A stretch of DNA of 23,661 bases from Rhodoferax sp. OV413 (lineage in GTDB: Bacteria > Pseudomonadota > Gammaproteobacteria > Burkholderiales > Burkholderiaceae_C), in NCBI GenBank assembly GCA_945861195.1, contig CAMATS010000003.1, positions 1 through 23,661 on the forward strand, written 5' to 3'. A program made the translations under genes and the position numbers. Under the pieces are notes generated by a model that worked only from the letters and a program-made list of their open reading frames with translations, had not been told where the DNA came from and did no database searches. Below are positions 1 to 7,948 of the stretch, piece by piece (position 1 is the first letter of the stretch; each line of letters begins with the position of its first letter).

Positions 1-1
1 G

Positions 2-478
2 ACCCTGGCCGATCGAATCGTGGTGATGAACGACGGAATCATCGAGCAGATAGGGACGCCACTCGAACTGTTCGACCAACCCTGCAGCCTGTTTGTCGCA
101 CAGTTCATTGGCTCGCCGGCGATGAATGTATTTGCCGGAGAGCTGCATCGCGCCGATAGTCAAAACTGGGTGCAGGCCGGTGATAACCGGTGGCCAGTCG
201 CTGCCACTGCGGCAGGGTCTGAGGGCCAGTCAGTGAATTACGGAATCCGACCCGGAGATATCGTAATCGCCCCACCTGGCAGCGGCATCCCTGCCCGGGT
301 GATCGTCGTCGAGCCAACCGGTGCCGAGACCGAGCTGCTGCTCGAGGTCGGGGCCAGCCAGTTCACGGTGGTGCTGCATGGGCGCACCCAAGCCAAACCC
401 GACGATCTGGTGGGGCTACAGATCGACGCCGCAAAGACGCATTTATTCGAGCAAGGCAGCGGCCAGCGGCTGGTTTGA
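2..478 (+). CDS. ABC transporter ATP-binding protein, MalK/UgpC type (3' part only)
   Basis: This is the C-terminal part (158 residues) of a carbohydrate-type ABC importer ATPase; the start, Walker A, signature and Walker B motifs lie before the window. The frame is open from base 2. It begins with the typical stretch after the switch histidine (TLADRIVVMNDG), then the conserved IEQIGTPLELFDQP and FIGSPAMNVF segments that lead into the regulatory domain. The rest is a TOBE-like beta domain with the usual GIRPGD and VEPTGAET motifs and an ending resembling the MalK/UgpC 'H.F....G.R' close. Such ATPases energise uptake of sugars, polyols or glycerol-3-phosphate. The substrate cannot be read from this part. 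The gene converges on dctM, leaving a 140-bp gap in which I see no clear terminator. Confidence 0.88.
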   Translation, partial: TLADRIVVMNDGIIEQIGTPLELFDQPCSLFVAQFIGSPAMNVFAGELHRADSQNWVQAGDNRWPVAATAAGSEGQSVNYGIRPGDIVIAPPGSGIPARVIVVEPTGAETELLLEVGASQFTVVLHGRTQAKPDDLVGLQIDAAKTHLFEQGSGQRLV

Positions 479-618
479 ATCCGCAGCGACCTGAGGGGCG
501 ATCGGCAGCGGGGCAGAGCCTGATCTGAATTGAGCACCCGTGTGCAAGCATTCCCAGGCCAGGCCCCGCGGCCCTTGCTGCTGCAAGCCCAGCAGAGAAC
601 CAAAACCGAGTCGGCCCA

Positions 619-1929
619 TTATTTAGCGTCTGTCAGCCAGGTGGTCATTCCTGGGAATATCAAAAGCAGGGCTACGCCTAGGATTTGCAGCATCATGAAC
701 TGGACCATGCCAGCGTAAATATCTTTGAGTTGCCACTGCGGCACCACGCCCTTAAGGAAGTAGGCTGACAAGGCCACAGGTGGTGACAGCCAGGCGGTTT
801 GCAGCGTAACCGCCACCAGCGTACAAAACCAGATCATGTCAATACCGGCAGCACGAACCAGCGGCAGCACGATAGGTAATACGATCAACACAATCGGCAC
901 CCATTCCAGCGGCCAGCCCAAGACAAAGATCAGCAGAAGTATGGCTATCAACAGCAGCATGGGGGGAAGTGACAGGCTGGTCAGCAAACTGGCGAGAAAA
1001 TCGGCGCTGCCCAGGCGGGAGAACACTGCACCAAACAAGTTGGAAGAGACCACCAGTATCAAAATCATGCTGGAGACCTCCAGCGCCTGAAGGGCTGACT
1101 TGCGGATTTTGGCCAGCGTCATGCGGCCTGACCCAACGGTGAGGATGAAAACAGCCGCGCAACCTACAGCGCCAGCGTCGGTCGGTGTGGCGATGCCCGC
1201 CAGAATCACGCCCAGCGTGGCCAGAATGACCACGATAACCGGCAGCACACCGATCAGCAACTCGCGAACAACCGGCCCCAAAGAGGCCGGGCGCAGTTCT
1301 AAAGGTAGCGCCGGCCCGAGGCTCGGGTTGATCCAGCAGCGAATCAGACACCACAGCGCAAATAAGGTGGCCAACAAAACTCCAGGCACAAGTGCTGCCG
1401 CAAATAAGTCGGTGGCAGGTACGCCAACCACCGGCCCCATCACGATAAGCATGACTGATGGCGGGATCAGAATACCTAAGGTCCCACCGGCTGTGATGGC
1501 TCCGGCACTCAATCGAGCGTCATACCCGCTCTTGATCATCGAAGGCGCCGCCATGACACCCAGTAAGGTCACCGACGAGCCTACGATGCCGGTGGCGGCC
1601 GCAAAAATGGTGGCAGTGATCAGAACCGCCAGATACAGCGAGCCGCGCATACCAGCCAGCAATTGCTGCAGGCTGGTGAACATACGTTCCATCAGGCCGG
1701 ACTGCTCCAACATAAAGCCCATGAACAAAAAAAACGGGATCGAGGCGAGAACCGTGTCTTTCATCACCGAAAAAGTTTGCAAGACCGCGAGGTCAAACAC
1801 CATGGGGCCAAAAGCGATAAATCCTGTCGTCAGCGCAACCCAGCCCAGGGTGAACGCTATAGGGAAGCCAATAAAAATAGCGGCGAAGAGTACCCCCAAA
1901 GCCAGCAAGCCCATAACCTCATTGCTCAT
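619..1929 (-). CDS. dctM: TRAP transporter large permease (DctM)
   Basis: The product is a 436-residue, very hydrophobic inner-membrane protein of usual DctM length, with about a dozen membrane segments. It forms the ion-coupled translocation channel of a tripartite ATP-independent periplasmic transporter. Family hallmarks are visible: the N-terminal GFPIAFTLGWVAL segment, the SIPFFLFMGFMLEQSGL stretch, GGTLGILIPPSVMLIVMG, and near the end PVALSAYFLKGVVPQW. The ATG overlaps the dctQ stop by 4 bases (ATGA), indicating translational coupling and one dctPQM transcript. It is the last gene of that operon. Confidence 0.95.
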   Translation of the reverse strand: MSNEVMGLLALGVLFAAIFIGFPIAFTLGWVALTTGFIAFGPMVFDLAVLQTFSVMKDTVLASIPFFLFMGFMLEQSGLMERMFTSLQQLLAGMRGSLYLAVLITATIFAAATGIVGSSVTLLGVMAAPSMIKSGYDARLSAGAITAGGTLGILIPPSVMLIVMGPVVGVPATDLFAAALVPGVLLATLFALWCLIRCWINPSLGPALPLELRPASLGPVVRELLIGVLPVIVVILATLGVILAGIATPTDAGAVGCAAVFILTVGSGRMTLAKIRKSALQALEVSSMILILVVSSNLFGAVFSRLGSADFLASLLTSLSLPPMLLLIAILLLIFVLGWPLEWVPIVLIVLPIVLPLVRAAGIDMIWFCTLVAVTLQTAWLSPPVALSAYFLKGVVPQWQLKDIYAGMVQFMMLQILGVALLLIFPGMTTWLTDAK

Positions 1930-2489
1930 GAGCTCACCGCCTCAGCTTTGGGCGCGGTGCGATCCGGCCACTCTCCGGTAGACAGAGCATGCAGCGATTG
2001 CAGGACCTCCGAGACACCCTGTGTCAGTAACAGAACCCCAGTCAGTGGCATCACGGCTTTGAACGGCCAGGCCAATGGCATCCAGGGGCTGGTGACGAAT
2101 CTCTCACCAGTGATCAGCGATTTATAGAAGTAGCCCCAGCCGGTATAGGCAAACACCAGTACAAAAGGCAGGAACATCACCAGGTAGCACACCAGATCGA
2201 CCATGGCCTGTCTGCGCACCGACCATTCGCCATAAAAAGAGTCAGTGCGGATATGTCCCTTACGCTGCAGCGTAAAGGCAGCGCCGAGCATGAAGTAGCT
2301 GCCGTACATCATGAAAGTCATGTCGTAGGCCCATAGCGTTGGCGCGTTAAACAGGTAGCGTGACGCAACCTCGAAGCTCAAGGCCAGCACCATCGGGATG
2401 ATCAGCCAGGCCACAACCTGGCCAGAAAAGACGGCGACCGGATCAAGCCGCCGGGCCCATTTTAAAAACACCGTGTCAGGACAAGACAT
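1926..2489 (-). CDS. dctQ: TRAP transporter small permease (DctQ)
   Basis: This is the small four-helix integral membrane subunit that pairs with DctM. The sequence shows the DctQ pattern: a first helix with GQVVAWLIIPMVLAL, then EVASRYLFNAPTLWAYD, GAAFTLQRKGHIRTD and a C-terminal hydrophobic pair. The start is uncertain. An in-frame ATG at 2519 would add ten residues, but it lies inside a 9-bp stem-loop. The ATG at 2489 gives an N-terminus of more usual length (187 residues). Neither has a good Shine-Dalgarno, so translation may depend on coupling or on opening of the hairpin. The gene follows dctP and overlaps dctM by 4 bases. Confidence 0.9.
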   Translation of the reverse strand: MSCPDTVFLKWARRLDPVAVFSGQVVAWLIIPMVLALSFEVASRYLFNAPTLWAYDMTFMMYGSYFMLGAAFTLQRKGHIRTDSFYGEWSVRRQAMVDLVCYLVMFLPFVLVFAYTGWGYFYKSLITGERFVTSPWMPLAWPFKAVMPLTGVLLLTQGVSEVLQSLHALSTGEWPDRTAPKAEAVSS

Positions 2490-2516
2490 AAGAGCGCCAA
2501 AACATGCAAACAACGA

Positions 2517-2537
2517 CATCGCCCAGCTTGGGCGATG
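2517..2537 (-). promoter_or_regulatory. perfect stem-loop between dctP and dctQ
   Basis: CATCGCCCA and TGGGCGATG form a perfect 9-bp inverted repeat around a 3-base loop (GCT), in the gap between the dctP stop and the dctQ coding region. On the transcribed strand it is followed by a T-rich but interrupted stretch. It is therefore more likely a partial terminator or 3'-end stabiliser than a full stop. Structures of this kind, after the binding-protein gene, are a known way to make more binding protein than permease. That role is inferred here. Confidence 0.7.
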
Positions 2538-2565
2538 CCAGATGGAGATCGTCGAGGTTCAACGC

Positions 2566-3672
2566 TCAGTCGTTTGGCGAATCAACCCCCAAGTTGTGAT
2601 ACAGCCCATTGATCTTGGTCCAGTACGGCACCACCAGAACGGCAAATTGCCGCTGAGACGCCAAGACCTCGGCAAAGAGCGGGTTGCGTGCCGCCTCGCG
2701 GTCGTAAACCACGGCGGTGGCTTTCATAAAAACGGTGAAGAATTCACGCGGCGTGTCATGGACGATGACCTTGTGCTCTTTTTTCAGTTTGTCCAGGGCA
2801 ACAGCATTTCGCTGTACATTGAACGTGTAGGTTTCGGCGATGGTGGCCATCACGGCTCCTTCCACCACAGCCTTCAGGTCAGGCGGCAATTTATCCCAGA
2901 TGGTCTTATTGAGCAAGAACTCTCCCACATCGGTGGACTGGTGCAGTCCTTGAAGGTAATAGTGCTTGAACACATTCTGAAAACCCAGCAGCATGTCATC
3001 GGCCGGGCCGATCCACTCAGCTGCGTCAATCACGCCTCGCTGCGCTGCCGGCACAATTTCACCGCCGGGCATAGCCACCGCATTGATGCCCATTTCCTTG
3101 AAGATCTCACCAGTCAGGCCGGGAGGTGAGCGGTACTTCAGCTTCTTCATATCGGCGATCGAAGCTATCGGGGTTTTGAACCAGCCAAATGGATCTGGCC
3201 CCATGGGCTGCATCATGAAGGGTTTGATATTCACCTTGAAGCCTTGCGCATAAAGCTTTTCATACAGCGCATTACCCCCACCCTGCATCAACCAAGCCAT
3301 GTGCGACATCTGATCCATGCCGGTTCCTGCGCCAGCCGCAGGGTTGGAAAACAGGGCGGCAGCCGTATTCTTACCCGACCAATAGTGGGTCCAGGCAAAG
3401 CCGCCGTCCACGACGCCCTTGTCAACCGCATCAAGGATTTCAAAAGCATTGACCACTGCACCATCTGGCAGGATGTCCATCTTGATGCGACCAGCTGACA
3501 TCTTGTCGACCCGGTCGGCAAAGCGCTTCATCAGATCGAAGTAAATGCTGGCGCTGGGCACCGCAGTCTGGATTTTCAGTCGGGTCACAGACTGTGCGTG
3601 GGCCGGCATACCGGCCACTGCCAGCGCGCTTGCACCGCCGGCAAGCGCTTTTCGTCGATTCAAAATTGTCAT
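2566..3672 (-). CDS. dctP: TRAP transporter substrate-binding protein (DctP, TakP-like)
   Basis: This is a periplasmic solute receptor of 368 residues that delivers its ligand to DctQM. The ATG at 3672 is chosen because an AAGGAGA Shine-Dalgarno sits just upstream and an export signal follows directly (NRRKALAGG, then a hydrophobic stretch ending AHAQS; the twin arginine suggests Tat). An upstream in-frame start at 3738 would bury the signal peptide. Family motifs include ILDAVDKGVVDGG, HYWSGK, GWFKTPIASIADMKKLKYR (with the conserved ligand-binding Arg), MPGGEIVPAAQRGVIDAAEW and YLQGLHQ. These match the branch that contains the 2-oxoacid receptor TakP and lactate receptors, so a 2-oxo or 2-hydroxy acid is a reasonable guess. 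The ligand is not proven. Confidence 0.93.
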   Translation of the reverse strand: MTILNRRKALAGGASALAVAGMPAHAQSVTRLKIQTAVPSASIYFDLMKRFADRVDKMSAGRIKMDILPDGAVVNAFEILDAVDKGVVDGGFAWTHYWSGKNTAAALFSNPAAGAGTGMDQMSHMAWLMQGGGNALYEKLYAQGFKVNIKPFMMQPMGPDPFGWFKTPIASIADMKKLKYRSPPGLTGEIFKEMGINAVAMPGGEIVPAAQRGVIDAAEWIGPADDMLLGFQNVFKHYYLQGLHQSTDVGEFLLNKTIWDKLPPDLKAVVEGAVMATIAETYTFNVQRNAVALDKLKKEHKVIVHDTPREFFTVFMKATAVVYDREAARNPLFAEVLASQRQFAVLVVPYWTKINGLYHNLGVDSPND

Positions 3673-4008
3673 GCTGTCTCCTTGATTAGGTTTCACAAAC
3701 AAAGCAGTGATTTCACCAAGTCCATCACTTTTTTTCACGGCTGTTGGTCAGCTCGCATCCTTCCGGACCTCTTGGGCAGACATGTTTTACCTCGTGGGCA
3801 ACGCAAGCGCATCCGCTCAGTATCACACCTCCAAAAATATTTAGTCCTAGGGATAACCCTTTCTGCGACTGATGGAAAACAGGGGCAATATCAGGCTGGC
3901 AGGTTTTTGGAAAGACAAGGCCTCGCAGGAATACACGCAGTGGCATACGATTCGGCAACTTCAACAAGCGCTGAGTCTCTGATTTGGACATTAAAACCGG
4001 TTTTTCCG
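3673..4008. promoter_or_regulatory. divergent intergenic region between dctP and betC
   Basis: These 336 bases separate the divergent TRAP operon and choline-sulfatase gene and must hold both promoters. I see an inverted repeat AGTGAT-N12-ATCACT at 3706-3711/3724-3729, close to the dctP start, and a 12-bp palindrome just before betC (listed separately). Reading frames run through the region in the betC frame, but they resemble no protein. I cannot assign -35/-10 boxes with confidence. Confidence 0.5.
3993..4004. promoter_or_regulatory. perfect 12-bp palindrome upstream of betC
   Basis: AAAACCGGTTTT is a perfect palindrome ending four bases before the betC ATG. It sits where a Shine-Dalgarno would be expected, and none is visible there. 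It could be an operator; its size, symmetry and central CG resemble LacI-family sites. It could also simply be a chance A/T-rich symmetry. No regulator gene lies next to it in this window. Confidence 0.4.
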
Positions 4009-5595
4009 ATGAAAAAAAAGCAGCCTAATATTGTGTTGATCATGGCAGACCAGCTGGCCGTGTCCGCACTGCCTTTTTATGGTCATGCTTTGGTGCAAGC
4101 ACCGAACCTTTGCCATCTGGCAGCAAATGGCGTGGTTTTCGACAGCGCCTACTGCAACTTTCCGATTTGTGCGCCTTCGCGTTTTTCGATGCTCTCAGGG
4201 CGTTTGCCGCATTCCATCGCAGCGTATGACAATGCCTCAGAATTTCCAGCCTCAATACCCACGATGGCGCACTATCTGCGCCGGGCAGGCTACCAAACCA
4301 TCTTGTGCGGCAAGATGCATTTCGTGGGTCCGGACCAGTTGCACGGCTTTCAAGAGCGTCTGACCACCGACATTTACCCGGCAGACTTTGCTTGGACTCC
4401 AGACTGGTTGAAGGGGCCCGCCTACCGCCCGACCGGCGTGAGCATGCGCCCGGTGCTGGAGGCTGGGCCCTGCGTGCGCAGCATGCAAATCGACTACGAC
4501 GATGAGGTTGAATACAAAGGGGTGCAGCGTTTGTACGATCTGGCGCGAGCGCCCCGCGAAAAACCGTTTTTCTTGACTGTCTCCTACACCCACCCGCACC
4601 CGCCATTTGTCGCAGCACAACGCCACTGGGATCGTTATCGGGCCGAGGACATTGATCCTCCCCGCATCGGCCCAATCCCCTACCCGGATTTGGATGAACA
4701 CAGCCAATGGCTGTATGTGGCGCATGCGCAAGACATTTACAGCGTTTCGCAAGAACAGGTCCTAAAAGCACGCCACGCCTACTACGGCATGATCAGCTAT
4801 GTGGATGAAAAAATTGGAAGCATCCTCGATACCCTAAAGGCCACCGGGCTTGATGAAAACACTGTTGTGGTGTTTTGCGCAGATCACGGCGAAATGCTGG
4901 GCGAACGCGGCATGTGGTTCAAGCAAAGCTTTTACGAATCCTCGGTGCGCGTGCCCCTGATTGTCTCTGGGCCTGAACGTTTTATCCCTGCCCGAGTATC
5001 GGCACACGTATCCCTGGTCGATTTGCTGCCCACCTTCCTCGACTTCGCTTATGACGAGCAGGCGCCAGAGCCTGTCGGCCCGCTCCACGGTAGCAGCTTG
5101 TTAGCCCTGCTTACGGGAGCCGATCAGGGCCAGGGGCGTCATGTGATCGCGGAGTACAGCTCGGAAGGGGTCCGGGCAGCATCCCGCATGCTGCGCGAGG
5201 GTCCCTGGAAATACGTGTTCACCCATGGTCTTGCGCCCATGCTGTTCAACTTAGACACAGATCCTGACGAACTGCTAAACCTTGCCGGGCAAGCATGCCA
5301 TGCCCAAACCCAACAGGACTTGCATGCACGCCTGATTCAAGACTGGGAGCCTGCCGGCGTGCACGCCCGCATCTTGGCCAGTCAGCGCGAACGCCTGTTT
5401 CTGGCAGAGCTTGCCAAAGACTCAGCGGCATCGCCCAACTGGGCCTACCAGGCTTTTGTGGACGACACACAGCGCTTCATCCGTGGCTCGGGCCTGGCGG
5501 GCCCTACCAACGCCAAGGCGCGGGCGCGCTTTCCTTATGTTGAGCCGGCTCAAGCAGACAAGCCTCCAGACAAGCCGCCTGAGCAACCGGCTTGA
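4009..5595 (+). CDS. betC: choline-sulfatase (BetC)
   Basis: The product is a 528-residue type I sulfatase that hydrolyses choline-O-sulfate to choline and sulfate, normally in the cytoplasm; no signal peptide is present. Visible active-site elements are NIVLIMADQ (metal Asp14), the CAPSR signature with Cys54 (the residue converted to formylglycine, at the same position as in characterised BetC), GKMHFVGPDQLHGF (Lys102, His104), HPHP (His195/197), CADHGEMLGERG (Asp292, His293) and Lys305. The diagnostic ERLTTDIYPADFAWTPDW block and a C-terminal region of the choline-sulfatase type (WAYQAFVDDTQRFIR, ARARFPYVEP) separate it from generic arylsulfatases. The ATG at 4009 fits the family N-terminus but lacks a Shine-Dalgarno. 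A GTG at 3940 with an upstream AGGA is a weaker alternative. It is divergent from the TRAP operon, with no betI, betA or betB immediately beside it. Confidence 0.92.
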   Translation: MKKKQPNIVLIMADQLAVSALPFYGHALVQAPNLCHLAANGVVFDSAYCNFPICAPSRFSMLSGRLPHSIAAYDNASEFPASIPTMAHYLRRAGYQTILCGKMHFVGPDQLHGFQERLTTDIYPADFAWTPDWLKGPAYRPTGVSMRPVLEAGPCVRSMQIDYDDEVEYKGVQRLYDLARAPREKPFFLTVSYTHPHPPFVAAQRHWDRYRAEDIDPPRIGPIPYPDLDEHSQWLYVAHAQDIYSVSQEQVLKARHAYYGMISYVDEKIGSILDTLKATGLDENTVVVFCADHGEMLGERGMWFKQSFYESSVRVPLIVSGPERFIPARVSAHVSLVDLLPTFLDFAYDEQAPEPVGPLHGSSLLALLTGADQGQGRHVIAEYSSEGVRAASRMLREGPWKYVFTHGLAPMLFNLDTDPDELLNLAGQACHAQTQQDLHARLIQDWEPAGVHARILASQRERLFLAELAKDSAASPNWAYQAFVDDTQRFIRGSGLAGPTNAKARARFPYVEPAQADKPPDKPPEQPA

Positions 5596-5659
5596 GCCGA
5601 AACCGCGAAATTCATTGAGCCACACGGTGCCAGCCACCGCACTGGGGGCGCAATTCCAA

Positions 5660-6859
5660 TCAAAAGCTCGGCAGGAATTGCGGAACAATGAACTGCCCCT
5701 CGCCCCAGGCTTCGGTCTTGGTGATGGCGCCAGTTGCAGCGCCCAGCACCGCCTGGCGAACCTTCTGAGCGGCTTGGTCTAGATCAATGGCCCCAGCAAT
5801 CAGTCCGCTCAAGTCCACATCAATGCCGTCCTCCCAGTGCTCGACAGTTTGTGGGTTGCCGCAGACCTTGATGGTCGGCGCCAATGGGTTACCGGAAGGG
5901 TTGAAAACTCCCATTGAAAACAGCGTGATTTGAGCACCCGCGGCCACCATGCCGGTGATCGAGCAGGGGCTGAAAAAAGGCGTGTCCATGAAGTACAGCC
6001 CCGGCTTTGTTGGCTCCTGCCCGAAAGACAGGCAACCGGCAAATCTAGAGTTGCCAATCTTGCATACCGCACCCATGGTTTTTTCGATCAGGGTGGTCAG
6101 GCCGGCTTCGATATTCTCCGCTGTTGGATTGATACCGCGGTAGCTGTCGCCGTCCTCGCTCATGCGTGCTTCTGTGGCGGCGATCCGTTCGACAATCGCC
6201 TGTGCGACTTCGGGCGTGACAGATTGCTTGCGCACCAGCTCTTCAGCGCCAATAAATTCGGCGGTCTCCGAGACAATCACGGTGGCGCCATGAGCCACCG
6301 CAGCGTCGACGAAACGACCGATGGCTGGGTTAGAGCAAACCGAGCTCGAGGCGTCGGAGCCACCGCACTCAAGCGCAATGCTCAGGGACGAAAAGCGGCA
6401 GGCCACCCGCTGCAATTGTTTGAGCGGCACACTCAAACGCCCAAGCGCTTGCAGCGCCCGGTCGATGGCGTGCTGCACGCCTTGGCTGTCCATAACGGCC
6501 AGCACCTCAATCGGTTTGCCGGCCTGGGCAAGCATGTGCTGCCAAGCCTGGGCCGCCCGGCGGTCATGACACAGCACCAGCGCCCCACCGATGTTGGGGT
6601 GATCGACCAGCTGCGCGATAACCCTGTCTTGCAGGCGGGCGTCTGGGGTTTGCAGGCCGCGCTGGAATTGGCCGTGTACGGCCAGCACCGGCTGCTGCTC
6701 TTTGCTGCCAAAGCGCTGCGCGGCAATCACGGCGATCCGATTACTGAGTGCCACGGTCGACACCACAGCCAAGTGGTTGCGCACGCCCACCCGGTCACGG
6801 CTTCGGGCATACCCGGCAAAGGTCAGCTCAGCCTCATCTGCAGTTATGGATATGGACAT
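5660..6859 (-). CDS. UxaA-family lyase/dehydratase, large subunit (SuyB-like)
   Basis: The product is 399 residues with the UxaA/GarD large-domain pattern: GYARSRDRVGVRNHLAVVST near the N-terminus, ECGGSDASS in the middle, MDTPFF and GNPLAPTIKVCGNPQT towards the end. The family eliminates water from sugar acids (altronate, galactarate) or sulfite from sulfolactate. The ATG at 6859 is preceded by AGGGAG and lies inside the end of the SAF subunit gene, a 26-base overlap that argues for coupled translation. As a separate large subunit of about 390-400 residues beside a separate SAF subunit, it has the architecture of (2R)-sulfolactate sulfo-lyase SuyAB, but many unassigned UxaA pairs are also split. 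The FSMGVFN stretch replaces the more usual FTTG motif, so the substrate may differ. It converges with betC across a 64-bp gap. Confidence 0.82.
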   Translation of the reverse strand: MSISITADEAELTFAGYARSRDRVGVRNHLAVVSTVALSNRIAVIAAQRFGSKEQQPVLAVHGQFQRGLQTPDARLQDRVIAQLVDHPNIGGALVLCHDRRAAQAWQHMLAQAGKPIEVLAVMDSQGVQHAIDRALQALGRLSVPLKQLQRVACRFSSLSIALECGGSDASSSVCSNPAIGRFVDAAVAHGATVIVSETAEFIGAEELVRKQSVTPEVAQAIVERIAATEARMSEDGDSYRGINPTAENIEAGLTTLIEKTMGAVCKIGNSRFAGCLSFGQEPTKPGLYFMDTPFFSPCSITGMVAAGAQITLFSMGVFNPSGNPLAPTIKVCGNPQTVEHWEDGIDVDLSGLIAGAIDLDQAAQKVRQAVLGAATGAITKTEAWGEGQFIVPQFLPSF

Positions 6860-7076
6860 GGGCTCCCTTTGGGATGTCTTGGGTGGCAATGCCGATAGGC
6901 GTGCCATATTTGATGATGGCTTGACCTTGCAAAATAGGTTTCAGGGCAGCCTTGTGACCGAAAGCGATGGTCTCCTGCAGCGCCAAGCCAGCTTGGGTAA
7001 GCCAGTCTTCTGTCTTGAAATCCAGCAGGGTGGTGACGTTGTCGTTTGGATGGACAGTGAGGCTGATTCGGCTCAT
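6834..7076 (-). CDS. SAF-domain small subunit of UxaA-family lyase (SuyA-like)
   Basis: This is an 80-residue protein consisting of one SAF domain. The second half, IIKYGTPIGIATQDIPKGAHVHIHNC, is the hallmark of the N-terminal domain of altronate/galactarate dehydratases and of the separate SuyA subunit of sulfolactate sulfo-lyase. It should form the active enzyme with the overlapping downstream gene. The ATG at 7076 gives a normal SAF length, although its Shine-Dalgarno is weak. A longer frame in another phase (up to 7119) encodes nothing recognisable and is rejected. The gene is the first of a two-gene operon divergent from the ABC transporter operon. Confidence 0.85.
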   Translation of the reverse strand: MSRISLTVHPNDNVTTLLDFKTEDWLTQAGLALQETIAFGHKAALKPILQGQAIIKYGTPIGIATQDIPKGAHVHIHNCR

Positions 7077-7141
7077 GGCGTGGTGCGCTCAGCAGATTCG
7101 GGGTATCGACATCGGGCACATTTAGTTTTAAAGTTCTATAT
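7077..7141. promoter_or_regulatory. short shared divergent promoter region
   Basis: Only 65 bases separate the lyase operon (minus) from the ABC operon (plus), so both sets of control signals must overlap here and may extend into the 5' coding ends. The right half is A/T-rich. TATGGT occurs twice exactly 10 bp apart (7141-7146 and 7151-7156), one helical turn, across the start of the permease gene. I cannot define -35/-10 boxes reliably. Confidence 0.45.
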
Positions 7142-7948
7142 ATGGTATCTTATGGTGACTTTAAAAAAGGAAAGATCATTTTTGCGCGCTGTCGTCATCT
7201 TGGTTTCTTGCTACTGCCCTGGTGCCTGTTGGTTTTGTTTTGGCACACCATGGCCGTCTCAGGTTTTGTCAACCCAGGGTTGATGCCCACGCCGGCTCAG
7301 GTCGGCAGCAAACTCGTGGAACTACTCTTTGGCGGACGCCTGGGCATCGATATTTTGAAATCGACGCAGCGGGTGACACTGGGGGTTTTGCTGGGTATCG
7401 CCCTGGCTGTGCCAGTCGGGTTTCTGATCGGCTGGTACAAGGGCGCTCGAACTTTTCTCGACCCCTTGATCAATTTTTTTCGCGCCTTGCCGCCGATCGC
7501 ATTGATCCCCTTGGTGGTGGTGTATTTCGGCATCGACGAGCCGGCCAAGGTCATCATCTTGTTTTATGCGAGCTTTTTTGCCGGCGTGATCGTGATGTAC
7601 GAGGGTGTCGCACAAATCAGTCCGATCTTCATCAAAGTAGCCCGCACGCTTGGTGCTTCTGAGTGGGAGATTTTCTCGCGAGTGATCGTGCCCATGACCA
7701 TGCCGCATATCCTGACCGCGCTGCGGGTCGCCCTGGGCGTGGCCTGGGCCACGCTGGTGGCCTCGGAACTGGTGGCGGCCCAGCAGGGGCTGGGCGCGCT
7801 GATCCAAAGCGCCGGGTCTTTTTTTCAGATTGACATCATTTATGTGGGCATCGTATCGATCGGCGCGGTGGCCTTGGCCATGGACCTAGCACTGCGAGCC
7901 ATCACGCGCCGCCTGATCCGTTGGCAGGATAGGGTAGAGCTCCAATGA
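7142..7948 (+). CDS. ABC transporter permease, SsuC/TauC family
   Basis: This is a 268-residue inner-membrane permease with about six hydrophobic segments and the BPD-type EAA loop (EGVAQISPIFIKVARTLGASEWEIFSRVIVPMTMP). The PAQVGSKLVELL segment and FFRALPPIALIPLVVVYFGID are typical of the nitrate/sulfonate/taurine group. The start is uncertain. ATG 7142 has no Shine-Dalgarno, whereas an AAAGGA at 7164-7169 precedes only non-standard ATC/ATT codons in frame. The stop overlaps the ATPase start (ATGA), so the genes are coupled. The group imports sulfonates, sulfate esters, pyrimidine precursors and other small organics. The substrate is unknown here. Confidence 0.92.
   Translation: MVSYGDFKKGKIIFARCRHLGFLLLPWCLLVLFWHTMAVSGFVNPGLMPTPAQVGSKLVELLFGGRLGIDILKSTQRVTLGVLLGIALAVPVGFLIGWYKGARTFLDPLINFFRALPPIALIPLVVVYFGIDEPAKVIILFYASFFAGVIVMYEGVAQISPIFIKVARTLGASEWEIFSRVIVPMTMPHILTALRVALGVAWATLVASELVAAQQGLGALIQSAGSFFQIDIIYVGIVSIGAVALAMDLALRAITRRLIRWQDRVELQ

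Noticed and set aside
1100..1981. 293-codon plus-strand open frame antisense to dctM
   Set aside because: Its translation is low-complexity Ser/Thr/Pro/Ala-rich with no recognisable motif, and it lies wholly opposite the well-supported DctM and DctQ.
3598..4008. Upstream extension of the betC frame to a 665-residue protein
   Set aside because: The extra 137 residues match nothing, run antisense into the dctP signal peptide, and precede the normal BetC N-terminus at 4009.
5930..6898. 322-codon plus-strand open frame antisense to the UxaA-like large subunit
   Set aside because: It is a long shadow frame of G+C-rich coding DNA. The minus-strand frame carries clear family motifs and a Shine-Dalgarno, and this one carries neither.
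6844..7119. Alternative 91-codon minus-strand frame over the SAF subunit
   Set aside because: The overlapping frame 6834-7076 contains the SAF motif KYGTPIG...GAHVHIHN; this one has no such pattern.
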